64,000 bases of DNA, taken from assembly GCA_027488985.1 (NCBI GenBank), contig JAIYAR010000009.1, forward strand, positions 124,001 to 188,000, read 5' to 3'. Of this stretch, positions 36,805 through 47,378 are shown piece by piece (the first letter of the stretch is position 1; every line of letters begins with the position of its first letter). Origin of the DNA: Comamonadaceae bacterium (GTDB taxonomy: Bacteria; Pseudomonadota; Gammaproteobacteria; Burkholderiales; Burkholderiaceae_C). A model generated the notes under the pieces. That model was not told the DNA's origin, made no database searches, and saw only the letters and a program-made list of their open reading frames with translations. Both the position numbers and the translations under genes were made by a program.

Positions 36805-37680
36805 ATGTTTGAACAACTCGGTCTGATTGGTTGCGGTTTGATGGGCGGCTCCTTCGCCCTGGCGCTGAAGCGTGCAGGACTGGTGAAGCGCGTTGTCGGC
36901 TATAGCAAATCGCCCTCTACTACCGAGCGTGCCCGGCAGATGGGCGTGATCGACATTGAAGCGCCCTCTGCGCTTTTGGCGGTGTCCGGCGCCGATATCG
37001 TGCTGATCGCGGTGCCCGTGTCTGCCACGGAAGCCACTTTCAAAGCCATCAAACATCTGGTCACCCCCAGCATGCTGATCATGGATGTGGGCTCTACCAA
37101 GCGCGATGTGATCGATGCCGGCCGCCGCGGCCTGCGTGAGCACATCGGGTCCTTTGTGCCCGCCCACCCGATTGCCGGCAAAGAACTATCGGGTGTGGAG
37201 CACGCCGATCCTGACCTGTACGCCGGCAAGCAGATCATCCTGACCCCGATTGAGCGCACGCTGACCGTGCAGCTGCAAAAGGCCGTCGACGTATGGACCG
37301 CACTCGGTTGCAGGGTGCTCAAAATGTCGCCCGAGCAGCACGATGCTGCTTTTGCGGCGGTGAGCCACTTGCCCCATTTGATTGCCTTTGCGCTCATGAA
37401 CGGCATCACCAGCCAACCGCAGGGCCAAGACTACCTGTCACTGGCCGGACCGGGCTTCCGGGACTTCACGCGCATCGCTGCAGGCGACCCCAAAATCTGG
37501 CGGGACATCATGATCTCCAACCGCGAAGAGCTGTTGGCACAAAGCAAAGTTTTCCAACGCACCCTGCAAGCCATGGAGCTGATGATTTCCAGCGGCAACG
37601 GCGACGCGTTGGAGGGGCTGATCGAACAGGCCAGCAACACGCGCGCCAATTGGACCATGGCGACCAAGCACAACAAATAA
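36805..37680 (+). CDS. tyrA: Prephenate dehydrogenase
   Basis: This 291-residue NAD-dependent enzyme makes 4-hydroxyphenylpyruvate or handles arogenate for tyrosine. The Rossmann motif is [12 protein letters not shown] at the N-terminus. [18 protein letters not shown] (catalytic histidine region) and S-H-L-P-H-L-I-A follow. No ACT domain is present. Its TAA overlaps the aroA/cmk ATG by one base. Confidence 0.94.
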   Translation: MFEQLGLIGCGLMGGSFALALKRAGLVKRVVGYSKSPSTTERARQMGVIDIEAPSALLAVSGADIVLIAVPVSATEATFKAIKHLVTPSMLIMDVGSTKRDVIDAGRRGLREHIGSFVPAHPIAGKELSGVEHADPDLYAGKQIILTPIERTLTVQLQKAVDVWTALGCRVLKMSPEQHDAAFAAVSHLPHLIAFALMNGITSQPQGQDYLSLAGPGFRDFTRIAAGDPKIWRDIMISNREELLAQSKVFQRTLQAMELMISSGNGDALEGLIEQASNTRANWTMATKHNK

Positions 37681-39677
37681 TGTTTTCCAACGCATTCCTA
37701 GACCTGCCACCGTTGGCCCACGCCGCTGGCGCAGTCACCCTCCCCGGCTCCAAAAGCATTTCCAACCGCGTGCTACTGCTCGCCGCCATGAGCGAGGGCA
37801 CCACTACCATCCACGACCTGCTGGACTCAGACGACACCCGGGTCATGCTGATTGCCTTGCGTACCTTGGGCTGCACCGTGGAGCAGTCGGGCACCATCGT
37901 CAAGATCACCGGTTTGGGTGGCAAGTTGCCCAACGGCTCAGCCAAACTGTTCCTCGGCAATGCCGGTACAGCCATGCGTCCCTTGACTGCCGCACTCGCG
38001 GTGGTCGGCGGCGACTTTGAACTCAGCGGCGTACCGCGTATGCACGAGCGGCCCATTGGCGACCTGGTAGACGCTTTGCGCCAGCTGGGGTGCGCCATTG
38101 ACTATTTGGGCAACGAGGGTTACCCGCCCTTGAAACTGGGCACTCCAGCCTTGCAACTCGACGCCCCCATCAAGGTGCGTGGCGATGTCTCCAGCCAATT
38201 CCTGACCGCCCTGTTGATGGCGCTGCCGCTGGTGGCATCCAAAGACATCGTGATCGAAGTAGTGGGCGAACTGATTTCCCGCCCCTATATTGAAATCACC
38301 CTGAATCTGTTGGCCCGCTTTGGCGTGCAGGTCCGGCGTGATGGCTGGGAACGGTTCACCATTCCAGCGGGTGCCAAGTTGCGTTCGCCAGGCGACATCC
38401 ATGTCGAGGCCGATGCATCAAGCGCTAGCTATTTCATAGCACTCGGCGCACTATCTACGGGCGCTAATGGCCAAAATGGCATCAAGATTCAGGGCGTAGG
38501 CGCTGACTCAATTCAAGGCGACATCCGCTTCATGGAAGCCGCACAGGCCATGGGCGCCAAGATCGAAAGTGGTCCGAATTGGCTGCACATTCAGCGTGGC
38601 GCCTGGCCTCTCAAAGCTATCGATCTGGATTGCAACCACATCCCCGACGCCGCCATGACATTGGCGGTCATGGCACTGTATGCCGATGGCACCACCACCC
38701 TGCGCAACATTGCCAGCTGGCGCGTGAAGGAAACTGACCGGATTGCCGCCATGGCCACCGAGCTTCGCAAGTTGGGCGCCACCGTCGTCGAGGGTCAGGA
38801 CTACATCCAAGTCACGCCGCCTTCCGGTATCGACGACTGGAAAGCTGCCAGCATCCATACCTATGATGACCACCGGGTAGCCATGTGCTTTTCTCTGGCT
38901 GCTTTCAACCCCGCCCAAGTGCCGGTGCGGATTGAAGACCCAAAGTGCGTAGCCAAAACCTTCCCGGATTACTTTGAAGCGCTCTTTTCTGTGGCCACGG
39001 CAGATACACAGAACATTCCAGTGATCTGTGTCGATGGCCCCACCGCCTCCGGCAAAGGTACCTTAGCTGCGGTTCTGGCAGAAAAATTGGGTTACCACTT
39101 TCTGGACTCCGGCTCGCTGTATCGAATTACCGGCCTGGCTGCCAGCCGTGCGGGCATAGCATTGGAAGCGGCCAATGAAGCGGCTATCGTGGCTCTGCTG
39201 CAAAGCCTGCCCATTCACTTTGAAGGCAGCCACATCTGGCTGGCTGACGACGATGTGAGCGACGCAATCCGCACCGAAGAAGCCGGCATGAACGCCTCCA
39301 AAGTGTCCGCGTTCCCGGCCGTTCGTGCCGCTTTGATTGATTTGCAGCGCAATTTCCGCAAACTTCCGGGCCTTGTCGCCGATGGTCGTGACATGGGAAC
39401 AGTCATCTTCCCGGAAGCCCCTTTGAAGGTCTATTTGACGGCCAGCGCGGCCTGCCGGGCAGAGCGCCGTCATAAGCAGTTGATTTCAAAGGGAATTCCC
39501 GCTACACTCGACGGTCTTCGTGCTGACTTGGAGGCGCGCGACGCCCGGGACTCCTCCCGGACTGTTGCCCCCCTGAAGCCTGCACAAGATGCCTTGTTGC
39601 TTGATAACTCGGATTTAACAGTCGAAGCGTCTGTCAAATCCGTGCTGGACTGGTGGCAGAGCAAACAGCCTTTCTAG
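37680..39677 (+). CDS. aroA-cmk: Fused EPSP synthase and cytidylate kinase
   Basis: This 665-residue protein joins two enzymes. AroA (about 1-435) makes 5-enolpyruvylshikimate-3-phosphate: [30 protein letters not shown], and the C-terminal F-P-D-Y-F. The CMP kinase (about 446-665) starts [14 protein letters not shown] (P-loop), with D-S-G-S-L-Y-R and A-D-G-R-D-M-G-T. No stop or spacer lies between them. Residues 250-268 are encoded by repeat copy F. Relative to E. coli AroA as I recall it, about six residues (around S-T-G-A-N-G-Q-N-G) are extra after the conserved D-A-S-S-A-S-Y-F. Confidence 0.95.
   Translation: MFSNAFLDLPPLAHAAGAVTLPGSKSISNRVLLLAAMSEGTTTIHDLLDSDDTRVMLIALRTLGCTVEQSGTIVKITGLGGKLPNGSAKLFLGNAGTAMRPLTAALAVVGGDFELSGVPRMHERPIGDLVDALRQLGCAIDYLGNEGYPPLKLGTPALQLDAPIKVRGDVSSQFLTALLMALPLVASKDIVIEVVGELISRPYIEITLNLLARFGVQVRRDGWERFTIPAGAKLRSPGDIHVEADASSASYFIALGALSTGANGQNGIKIQGVGADSIQGDIRFMEAAQAMGAKIESGPNWLHIQRGAWPLKAIDLDCNHIPDAAMTLAVMALYADGTTTLRNIASWRVKETDRIAAMATELRKLGATVVEGQDYIQVTPPSGIDDWKAASIHTYDDHRVAMCFSLAAFNPAQVPVRIEDPKCVAKTFPDYFEALFSVATADTQNIPVICVDGPTASGKGTLAAVLAEKLGYHFLDSGSLYRITGLAASRAGIALEAANEAAIVALLQSLPIHFEGSHIWLADDDVSDAIRTEEAGMNASKVSAFPAVRAALIDLQRNFRKLPGLVADGRDMGTVIFPEAPLKVYLTASAACRAERRHKQLISKGIPATLDGLRADLEARDARDSSRTVAPLKPAQDALLLDNSDLTVEASVKSVLDWWQSKQPF
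38426..38480 (+). repeat. Dispersed palindromic repeat, copy F, inside aroA
   Basis: It reads TAGCTATTTCATAGC, then ACTCGGCGCACTATCTACGG, then GCGCTAATGGCC. GCTAT-TTC-ATAGC is a perfect small hairpin. Read in frame it includes ATA and CTA, codons that look rare here. The left spacer is a few bases shorter than in other copies. Confidence 0.7.
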
Positions 39678-39793
39678 CCCCGGCCTGAAAAGCAACCTGG
39701 CCCCCATTGCTTCCATCGCGCGTCAGCGCACCGGTTCACACCAGAAGCTCTGGGGTTCAACAACTTAACCCCGCGGTACCAACCGCAAAACAC

Positions 39794-41470
<1,677 letters not shown>

Positions 41471-41493
41471 TCAGTTGTTGCTGACCTGATTGA

Positions 41494-41528
41494 ACGACCG
41501 GTTGCTTGATTGCACCGGTCGTTTTTTC
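41494..41528 (+). terminator. Terminator between rpsA and ihfB
   Basis: ACGACCGGT and ACCGGTCGT form a perfect stem around an eleven-base loop, followed by T-rich sequence. It probably lowers, rather than stops, ihfB transcription. Confidence 0.85.
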
Positions 41529-41553
41529 TTCCCCCTACCACTTGCCTTTTTCT

Positions 41554-41865
41554 ATGACCCGCTCCGACCTCGTTGAAGAACTGGCCAACCGTTTCAGCCA
41601 ACTGACCCATCGCGACGCCGAGTTCGCCGTAAAAGCCATTCTGGACGCCATGAATGACGCACTGGTCCGTGGCCACCGCATTGAAATCCGCGGTTTCGGC
41701 AGCTTCTCCATCAACCGTCGCCCTCCCCGCATGGGACGCAATCCCCGCAGCGGCGAAAGCGTGGCCATTCCCGAAAAACGGGTCCCCCATTTCAAGCCCG
41801 GAAAAGCCTTGCGTGAAGCGGTGGACACGCGCACTGCAGAGCTGGAATCCAAGGCAAAACCCTGA
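41554..41865 (+). CDS. ihfB: Integration host factor subunit beta
   Basis: This 103-residue DNA-bending protein starts [10 protein letters not shown] and has the [21 protein letters not shown] arm with the intercalating proline. K-P-G-K-A-L-R-E is near the end. It pairs with IhfA (elsewhere) and could help NtrC loop DNA at sigma-54 promoters such as that of glnA. Confidence 0.97.
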   Translation: MTRSDLVEELANRFSQLTHRDAEFAVKAILDAMNDALVRGHRIEIRGFGSFSINRRPPRMGRNPRSGESVAIPEKRVPHFKPGKALREAVDTRTAELESKAKP

Positions 41866-41893
41866 GTAGAATCCCTCGACAACGAGGAGATGA

Positions 41894-42208
41894 ATGAAAC
41901 AGATCGCATGGCTCTTTAAGTGGCTACTTAAAGCGGCCATTTTTTTTACCCTGTTCGCCTTTGCCCTGAACAACCAGGGTGATGTCACGGTGCACTTTTT
42001 CTTCGGCACCCGCTGGACGGCGCCCATGGTGCTGGTGGTCCTGAGCGCATTTGCTGCTGGCCTGCTGATTGGAGTGTTAGGCATGGTGCCCCGCTGGTGG
42101 CGACACCGCAAGGCTGCACGCCGGGCCCGATCGGATGCCGACTCCGCACGTGCCACGCTGGCCGCAGAAACCAACGCTTCCCCGATAGTGCCCCCGCATG
42201 GACTTTGA
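41894..42208 (+). CDS. lapA: LapA (DUF1049) inner-membrane protein
   Basis: This 104-residue protein has two membrane segments (about 10-28 and 41-63) split by N-N-Q-G-D-V-T-V-H-F-F-F-G, then a basic tail (R-W-W-R-H-R-K-A-A-R-R). It matches LapA, partner of LapB in regulating LPS synthesis. GAGGA precedes the ATG, and its end overlaps lapB by eleven bases. Confidence 0.9.
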   Translation: MKQIAWLFKWLLKAAIFFTLFAFALNNQGDVTVHFFFGTRWTAPMVLVVLSAFAAGLLIGVLGMVPRWWRHRKAARRARSDADSARATLAAETNASPIVPPHGL

Positions 42209-43355
42209 CATTTCCCTTTTGCTGATCAGCCTGCTGCTGGCCTTTGTGCTGGGCTGGCTGGCATCACGCCTCGACCTGCGCCAATTGCGCTTGGAAAACC
42301 GCCAGGCGCCCAAGGCGTATTTCAAGGGCTTGAACTTTCTGCTCAATGAACAGCAAGACCAGGCGATCGACGCCTTCATCGAAGCCGTGCAAAGCGACCC
42401 CGACACCTCAGAGCTGCACTTTGCATTGGGCAACCTCTTCCGTCGCCGTGGCGAATACGAACGCGCAGTACGTGTGCACCAACACCTGCTGTCGCGCGGC
42501 GACCTCAGTCAGGACGACCAGCACCGTGCCCAACACGCGCTCGCCTTGGACTACCTCAAGGCAGGCCTGCTGGACCGCGCCGAAGAAGCCCTGCTGAAGC
42601 TCGAAGGCACCCGATTTGAAGCTCAGGCCCGCCTCGCACTGCTGGCCAATTACGAACGCTCACGTGATTGGGAACATGCCGCCGGAATTGCCCGCAAACT
42701 CGAAGCTTCCGGCCAGGGCAGCTTCACCGGCCGCCTCGCACACTACCTCTGCGAGCAAGCTGCCACACTCATGGCCAAAGCGGACACTGCAGGCGCGCAG
42801 TCCCTCTTGCAGCAGGCCATGGACAGCGCGCCTCAGGTCCCGCGGCCCCGGATGGACATGGCCGCACTGCTGAGCAAGTCCGGGCAAGCTGCCCAGAGCT
42901 GCAAGGTTCTGACGGACGCGCTGCATGCTTCGCCAGCGGCCATACCACTCATTGCACCTTTGCTGGCCCAAAGTGCCATTGCCGCCGGCCAGGTGGCCGC
43001 GACCCTGGAACTGCTGAAGTCCACCTACCAGGAAGTTCCCTCGCTGGACGTGCTGGACGCCATAGTGAGCCTGGAGGCCAGCACGACCGAGCTCACCCCC
43101 ACGGCTCGCGACTGGTATGCCCGCCATCTCGAAAAAGAACCCTCCCTGGTCGCCGCCACCAAATGGATTGCCGGTGAAAAGCTGGAACGCGAAGCCTTTC
43201 ATCCGCAGGTCCAGCGTGCACTGGACCATGCCGTCAAACCATTGACCCGCTACCGTTGCGCCGCTTGCGGCTTTGAAGCCAAAGTGCATTTCTGGCAGTG
43301 CCCCGGCTGCCAGGCTTGGGATAGCTACCCTGCACGGCGGGTAGAGGAGCTTTGA
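42198..43355 (+). CDS. lapB: LPS assembly protein LapB
   Basis: This 385-residue protein has one N-terminal membrane anchor (about 5-22), a row of TPR helices (K-A-Y-F-K-G-L-N-F-L-L-N-E-Q-Q-D, L-H-F-A-L-G-N-L-F-R-R-R-G-E-Y-E-R-A), and a C-terminal rubredoxin-like zinc knob (C-A-A-C-G-F and C-P-G-C-Q-A-W-D-S). LapB links FtsH to LpxC turnover and LPS assembly. The length is close to E. coli LapB (389). Confidence 0.95.
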   Translation: MDFDISLLLISLLLAFVLGWLASRLDLRQLRLENRQAPKAYFKGLNFLLNEQQDQAIDAFIEAVQSDPDTSELHFALGNLFRRRGEYERAVRVHQHLLSRGDLSQDDQHRAQHALALDYLKAGLLDRAEEALLKLEGTRFEAQARLALLANYERSRDWEHAAGIARKLEASGQGSFTGRLAHYLCEQAATLMAKADTAGAQSLLQQAMDSAPQVPRPRMDMAALLSKSGQAAQSCKVLTDALHASPAAIPLIAPLLAQSAIAAGQVAATLELLKSTYQEVPSLDVLDAIVSLEASTTELTPTARDWYARHLEKEPSLVAATKWIAGEKLEREAFHPQVQRALDHAVKPLTRYRCAACGFEAKVHFWQCPGCQAWDSYPARRVEEL

Positions 43356-43363
43356 ACCCCTTT

Positions 43364-44293
43364 ATGAACATGGACAAAAACAAACTCTCGGCATCGCGCG
43401 TTCTCGTGGTCGGCGATGTCATGCTGGACCGCTACTGGTACGGAGCGGTAGATCGGATTTCACCTGAAGCCCCGGTACCCGTAGTGCGGATTACGCACGA
43501 AGAAGAGCGCTGCGGCGGTGCTGCCAACGTGGCCTTCAATGCCGCCACCTTGGGCGCACAAGCCTCGCTTCTGACCGTGGTAGGCGACGACGAAGCCAGC
43601 CATAAATTGGAGGCACTGGTCGCCAAGACCGGCATCCGTACCCACTTCGGACGGGATACTGCCCTCAAAACAACGGTGAAGCTGCGGGTGATCGGGCGCC
43701 AACAACAACTGATCCGGCTCGACTTTGAAAACACGCCCAAAAGTGAAGTGCTGGCTACCCAGACCGCTACCTTCACTCACTTGCTGGCCGAGCACGATGC
43801 CATTTTGTTTTCCGACTACGGCAAAGGCGGTCTGGCCCACGTGAGTGACATGATTGCCGGCGCACGTGCGGCGGGCAAACCCATCTTTATCGACCCCAAA
43901 GGCAGCGACTACTCCCGCTACCAGCAAGCCACCGTCATCACTCCCAACCGCGCCGAGCTGCAACAAGTCATTGGCGCTTGGACCGGTGAAGATGATCTCC
44001 ACACCAAAGTACATGCGTTGCGCAAACAACTGCAATTGGATGCCGTGCTGTTGACCCGCAGTGAAGAAGGCATGACCCTGTTTGATGCCGACGGGCATTT
44101 GCATGTCAGCGCACAAGCACGCGAAGTGTTTGACGTTACAGGCGCAGGCGACACGGTGATTGCCACCATGGCCAGCCTTGTGGGCGCCGGCATGACGTTG
44201 CGCGAAGCCGTGCCCCTGGCCAATCGCGCGGGTGGCATTGTGGTCGGAAAATTCGGCACCGCCACGGTGTCTTATGAGGAGCTTTTTGTATGA
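43364..44293 (+). CDS. rfaE1: D-glycero-beta-D-manno-heptose-7-phosphate kinase
   Basis: This 309-residue PfkB-fold kinase makes heptose 1,7-bisphosphate for the LPS core. [12 protein letters not shown] and [10 protein letters not shown] are HldE/RfaE1 signatures, with the anion hole and base in D-V-T-G-A-G-D-T-V. The C-terminal nucleotidyl-transferase half of E. coli HldE is missing, so RfaE2 must be encoded elsewhere. Possible starts are TTG 43352, ATG 43364 or ATG 43370; GAGGAG lies at 43345-43350. It overlaps hldD by four bases. Confidence 0.93.
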   Translation: MNMDKNKLSASRVLVVGDVMLDRYWYGAVDRISPEAPVPVVRITHEEERCGGAANVAFNAATLGAQASLLTVVGDDEASHKLEALVAKTGIRTHFGRDTALKTTVKLRVIGRQQQLIRLDFENTPKSEVLATQTATFTHLLAEHDAILFSDYGKGGLAHVSDMIAGARAAGKPIFIDPKGSDYSRYQQATVITPNRAELQQVIGAWTGEDDLHTKVHALRKQLQLDAVLLTRSEEGMTLFDADGHLHVSAQAREVFDVTGAGDTVIATMASLVGAGMTLREAVPLANRAGGIVVGKFGTATVSYEELFV

Positions 44294-45312
44294 CACGCAT
44301 CGTGGTCACCGGCGCCGCCGGTTTCATTGGCAGCAACATCATTGCCGGACTCAATGCCCGTGGCATGACCGACATCATTGCGGTGGATGACCTCAAGCAA
44401 GGCGACAAATTCCGCAACCTGGTCGACCTGAAGATTGCCGACTATGTCGACATGGACACCTTTTATGACGAGTTCGCCTCAGGCCACTACGGCCAGGTAG
44501 AAGCCGTGTTCCATGAAGGCGCTTGCAGCGATACGATGGAGCAGGACGGCAAGTACATGATGGCCAACAACTACACGCTGTCCTGGCACTTGTTCCAAGC
44601 CTGCCAGAAGCGTGGCGCGCGTCTCTTGTATGCCTCCAGCGCGGCCACCTATGGCGGATCTGACACCTTCCGTGAAGACCCGGCCTTTGAAGGCCCGCTC
44701 AATGTCTACGGCTACTCCAAACTGCTGTTCGACCAGCGCATGCGCCGCGAGTGTGGTGTGAACTTTGAACGCACAAAGGCCGGCCGCACCCACCAGGTTG
44801 TGGGGTTCCGGTATTTCAATGTGTACGGCCCGCGTGAGCAACACAAAGGTCGCATGGCCAGCGTCGCATTCCACCAGTTCAACCAGTTCAATGCCGAGGG
44901 CAAGGTCAAGCTCTTTGGTGAATACGGCGGCTACCCGAAAGGCGGCCAGATGCGCGACTTCGTGTACATCGATGACGTGGTGGCGGTCAACCTCTGGTTC
45001 TTCGACAACCCCGCTCAAAGCGGCATCTTCAACCTGGGCTCGGGCCGCGCGCAGCCGTTCAATGATGTGGCCAGCTCGGTGGTCAATGCCATGCGGCGCC
45101 TGCGCGGTGAATCCGCATTGGCCTTGGATGACATCGCCCAGCAAGGATTGGTGGAGTATGTGCCCTTCCCCGATGCCTTGCGTGGCAAATACCAGTGCTA
45201 TACCCAGGCCGACCTGAGCGCCCTGCGCGCTACAGGCTGTGACCACCAGTTTGCCGATGTGCAAACCGGCGTCAGCCGCTATGTGGACTGGTTGGCCAGC
45301 CGCAAAGCCTGA
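44290..45312 (+). CDS. hldD: ADP-L-glycero-D-manno-heptose-6-epimerase
   Basis: This 340-residue short-chain dehydrogenase-type enzyme supplies the LPS core heptose. The NADP site is [11 protein letters not shown] at the N-terminus, then D-L-K-Q-G-D-K-F and the catalytic [16 protein letters not shown] and [10 protein letters not shown] are typical of HldD. It overlaps rfaE1. Confidence 0.96.
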   Translation: MTRIVVTGAAGFIGSNIIAGLNARGMTDIIAVDDLKQGDKFRNLVDLKIADYVDMDTFYDEFASGHYGQVEAVFHEGACSDTMEQDGKYMMANNYTLSWHLFQACQKRGARLLYASSAATYGGSDTFREDPAFEGPLNVYGYSKLLFDQRMRRECGVNFERTKAGRTHQVVGFRYFNVYGPREQHKGRMASVAFHQFNQFNAEGKVKLFGEYGGYPKGGQMRDFVYIDDVVAVNLWFFDNPAQSGIFNLGSGRAQPFNDVASSVVNAMRRLRGESALALDDIAQQGLVEYVPFPDALRGKYQCYTQADLSALRATGCDHQFADVQTGVSRYVDWLASRKA

Positions 45313-45331
45313 CAACCTCACCACTGGACCG

Positions 45332-45640
45332 ATGTCGCAGGCCTTCGCCCCCACAACCCGCTCAGTGATCCGTCGCCTCCTCTGCGGCGCAGCGCTGCTG
45401 GCGTGTGGGGCGGCCCAGGCGCTGGAACTCAATGAGGCCACCGAGGCACAACTTGACGGCTTGCGTGGCTTGGGCCCCAGCAGCACCGCACGGATATTGC
45501 AAGCCCGCGAGGCCGGGCCTTTTCAGAGCTGGGCAGATTTCATTGCCCGCGTCAAAGGCATCAAGCCCGCCACAGCCGCCAAGTTCTCTGCGCAAGGGCT
45601 AACGGTCCAGGGCGCACCTTACCCACCGGGGGGCAGGTAA
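45332..45640 (+). CDS. Secreted helix-hairpin-helix (ComEA-like) protein
   Basis: This 102-residue protein has a signal peptide (about 15-31, cut at AQA-LE) and a ComEA-type HhH domain: L-N-E-A-T-E-A-Q-L-D-G-L-R-G-L-G-P and F-I-A-R-V-K-G-I-K-P-A-T-A-A-K. It probably binds double-stranded DNA in the periplasm, as ComEA does in DNA uptake. In relatives a similar gene often follows hldD. Its TAA overlaps the crcB start by one base. Confidence 0.88.
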   Translation: MSQAFAPTTRSVIRRLLCGAALLACGAAQALELNEATEAQLDGLRGLGPSSTARILQAREAGPFQSWADFIARVKGIKPATAAKFSAQGLTVQGAPYPPGGR

Positions 45641-46035
45641 TGCTTCCGGTGATTGCCATATGCCTTGGTGCTTGCGCCGGTGCCATCGCTCGCTGGCAAT
45701 TAGGGCTGTGGCTCAACCCGGTCGCCTCGGCAGGCACCGTGCTGCCTTGGGGCACTCTGGCAGCCAATCTGATTGGCGGCTACCTGGTCGGAGTGTGTGT
45801 AGGCGTGTTTCAGGCGCTGCCAGAACTAGACCCCGTTTGGCGGCTTGCGCTGATCACAGGCTTCTTAGGGGCGCTCACCACCTTCTCCAGCTTTTCGGCG
45901 GAGGTGGTGGCCATGCTGGGCCAGCAGCGGTATGGGCTGGCTTTGGGCACCGCGGGCGTTCACCTCCTCGGTTCTCTGCTCCTGACAGTCGCCGGACTGC
46001 GAACCGCTACATTTTTTATAGCTGCTCGCGCATAG
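45640..46035 (+). CDS. crcB: Fluoride channel FluC/CrcB
   Basis: This 131-residue protein has four membrane segments. G-A-I-A-R-W, G-T-L-A-A-N-L-I-G-G-Y-L-V-G and the Phe-box region G-F-L-G-A-L-T-T-F-S-S-F-S are conserved; the Thr-Thr-Phe-Ser stretch lines the fluoride pore. It exports fluoride as a dimer. I see no fluoride riboswitch ahead of it; it is coupled to the gene before. The final residues (A-T-F-F-I-A-A-R-A) and the TAG stop are encoded by repeat copy G. Confidence 0.93.
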   Translation: MLPVIAICLGACAGAIARWQLGLWLNPVASAGTVLPWGTLAANLIGGYLVGVCVGVFQALPELDPVWRLALITGFLGALTTFSSFSAEVVAMLGQQRYGLALGTAGVHLLGSLLLTVAGLRTATFFIAARA

Positions 46036-46070
46036 AGTACGTGCACTAGAGCACTTTTTTCTCTACTTTT
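46006..46070 (+). repeat. Dispersed palindromic repeat, copy G
   Basis: It reads GCTACATTTTTTATAGC, TGCTCGCGCATAGAGTACG, TGCACTAGAGCAC, then a T-rich tail. It straddles the 3' end of crcB. Confidence 0.85.
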
Positions 46071-46119
46071 CAGCAGTGCCGCTCTGCAGCGTTGGGGACT
46101 CTGCCCGCTCCCGTTAAGG

Positions 46120-46533
46120 CTAACGCAGCACCAGAACCGGCACACTCGTCTGCGCAAGGACCTTCTGGGTTTGGCTTCCAACCAACAAACGTTCCAGCGC
46201 ACCAGCACCATGCGTGCCCATCACGATCAGGTCCGCACCACATTCGTGTGCCGCCTTCAGGATGCTTTGGCAAACGCTGCGCTCCTGTTCGATACGCTGC
46301 TGGGCCTCAACCCCTATCCCGCCAGTGATGCCGGCTGCCGCATCCAGCCAAAACTGGGCCGCATCCAGCGCAGCCTGCCGGCTCGTGGGTTCTTCGATAC
46401 GAAAGGCACTGGGCTCTATAGCGCTCATCAGCGTGACGCGTGCACCGACAGACCGGGCCAGCTCGGCCCCTTGTTTCACTGCGCGGGCTGAAGCTTCCGA
46501 ACCATCGGTTGGCATAAGCAAATGTTTGAACAT
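46120..46533 (-). CDS. Universal stress protein UspA family
   Basis: This 137-residue ATP-binding-type protein starts K-H-L-L-M-P-T-D-G-S-E-A-S and ends with G-T-H-G-A-G-A-L-E-R-L-L-V-G-S followed by V-P-V-L-V-L. The G-x2-G-x9-G-S nucleotide motif is nearly complete, so it may bind ATP. It is divergent from the TRAP permease genes across a 223-bp region with an Anr/FNR-like site. Confidence 0.9.
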   Translation of the reverse strand: MFKHLLMPTDGSEASARAVKQGAELARSVGARVTLMSAIEPSAFRIEEPTSRQAALDAAQFWLDAAAGITGGIGVEAQQRIEQERSVCQSILKAAHECGADLIVMGTHGAGALERLLVGSQTQKVLAQTSVPVLVLR

Positions 46534-46599
46534 GGAGTTGTTCCTGATCTTGAGTGGTCAATGAAAAGCTCAATTTAGTGGGCTCTGCGCCTGTGCGCT

Positions 46600-46613
46600 G
46601 TGACATGGATCAA
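46600..46613. promoter_or_regulatory. Possible FNR/Anr box
   Basis: On the minus strand it reads TTGATCCATGTCAC, one base from TTGAT-N4-GTCAA. It lies about 73 bp upstream of uspA, a gene class often induced by oxygen limitation. Confidence 0.4.
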
Positions 46614-46756
46614 GCAAACCGACTTCTCAATATTTAAGGGTAAACACCAAGGAATTACGTCAGGCTTTTTACAGGGGATTTAGGGCACCATCACTAGGTT
46701 GAGTTGGGGGACATCCGTCCGTCAACGTCATTGAAAACATTGATTGGAGACTTCCC

Positions 46757-47296
46757 GTGACAATCCTCTTAAAGCTCGCCTTCGGCATGGACTGGATCAG
46801 CGAGAAATTCGGCATCCTCGCATCTTGGACCGTTCTACTCGCCGCCATGATCAGCGCTGGAAACGCATTTGTGCGTTATGGATTCGACTGGAGTTCCAAC
46901 TCACTGATCGAGATCCAGTGGTACATGTTTGCTTACATGGTCATGGTCGGTGCCCCGCTGGTGCTCAAACTCAACGAACACGTCCGAGTCGACTTGATTT
47001 ACGGAAAGATCAAGGGAAACAAACCGGTCTTCGTCGACCTCTTCGGACTGGTTGTATTTCTCCTGCCTGTGATTACGCTCCTGATGGTGCTCTCATGGAG
47101 CTACTTCATGAACACATGGACCTCGGGTGAAATGTCGCAAAACGCCGGCGGGCTGATCCGCTGGCCTGCAGTTCTTGCAATGCCCCTAGGTTTCGCTCTC
47201 GTGCTCTGCCAGGGGCTTGCTGAAATCATCAAGCGGGTAGCCTACCTGCAAGGGAAGTACCAAATGGATACGCACTATGAAAAGCCACTGCAGTAA
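46757..47296 (+). CDS. TRAP transporter small permease (DctQ)
   Basis: This 179-residue protein has four membrane segments and the DctQ signature (I-E-I-Q-W-Y-M-F-A-Y-M-V-M-V-G-A, then N-E-H-V-R-V-D). It pairs with the large subunit downstream for sodium-driven uptake. The start is GTG with GGAGA upstream. A longer N-terminus ending in G-M-D-W-I-S-E-K-F-G-I is typical of 2-oxoacid TRAP members. Confidence 0.93.
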   Translation: MTILLKLAFGMDWISEKFGILASWTVLLAAMISAGNAFVRYGFDWSSNSLIEIQWYMFAYMVMVGAPLVLKLNEHVRVDLIYGKIKGNKPVFVDLFGLVVFLLPVITLLMVLSWSYFMNTWTSGEMSQNAGGLIRWPAVLAMPLGFALVLCQGLAEIIKRVAYLQGKYQMDTHYEKPLQ

Positions 47297-47378
47297 TCGC
47301 GCCGGACTTCAGTGCCGCTTTTGCCTGCCCCTCGCCCACAAGGCATCTCCCCGTTTTTGAGATTCAGGAATATTTGAT

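Noticed and set aside
35578..37167. Open frame of 529 codons opposite pheA and tyrA
   Set aside because: Antisense shadow; pheA and tyrA are unambiguous.
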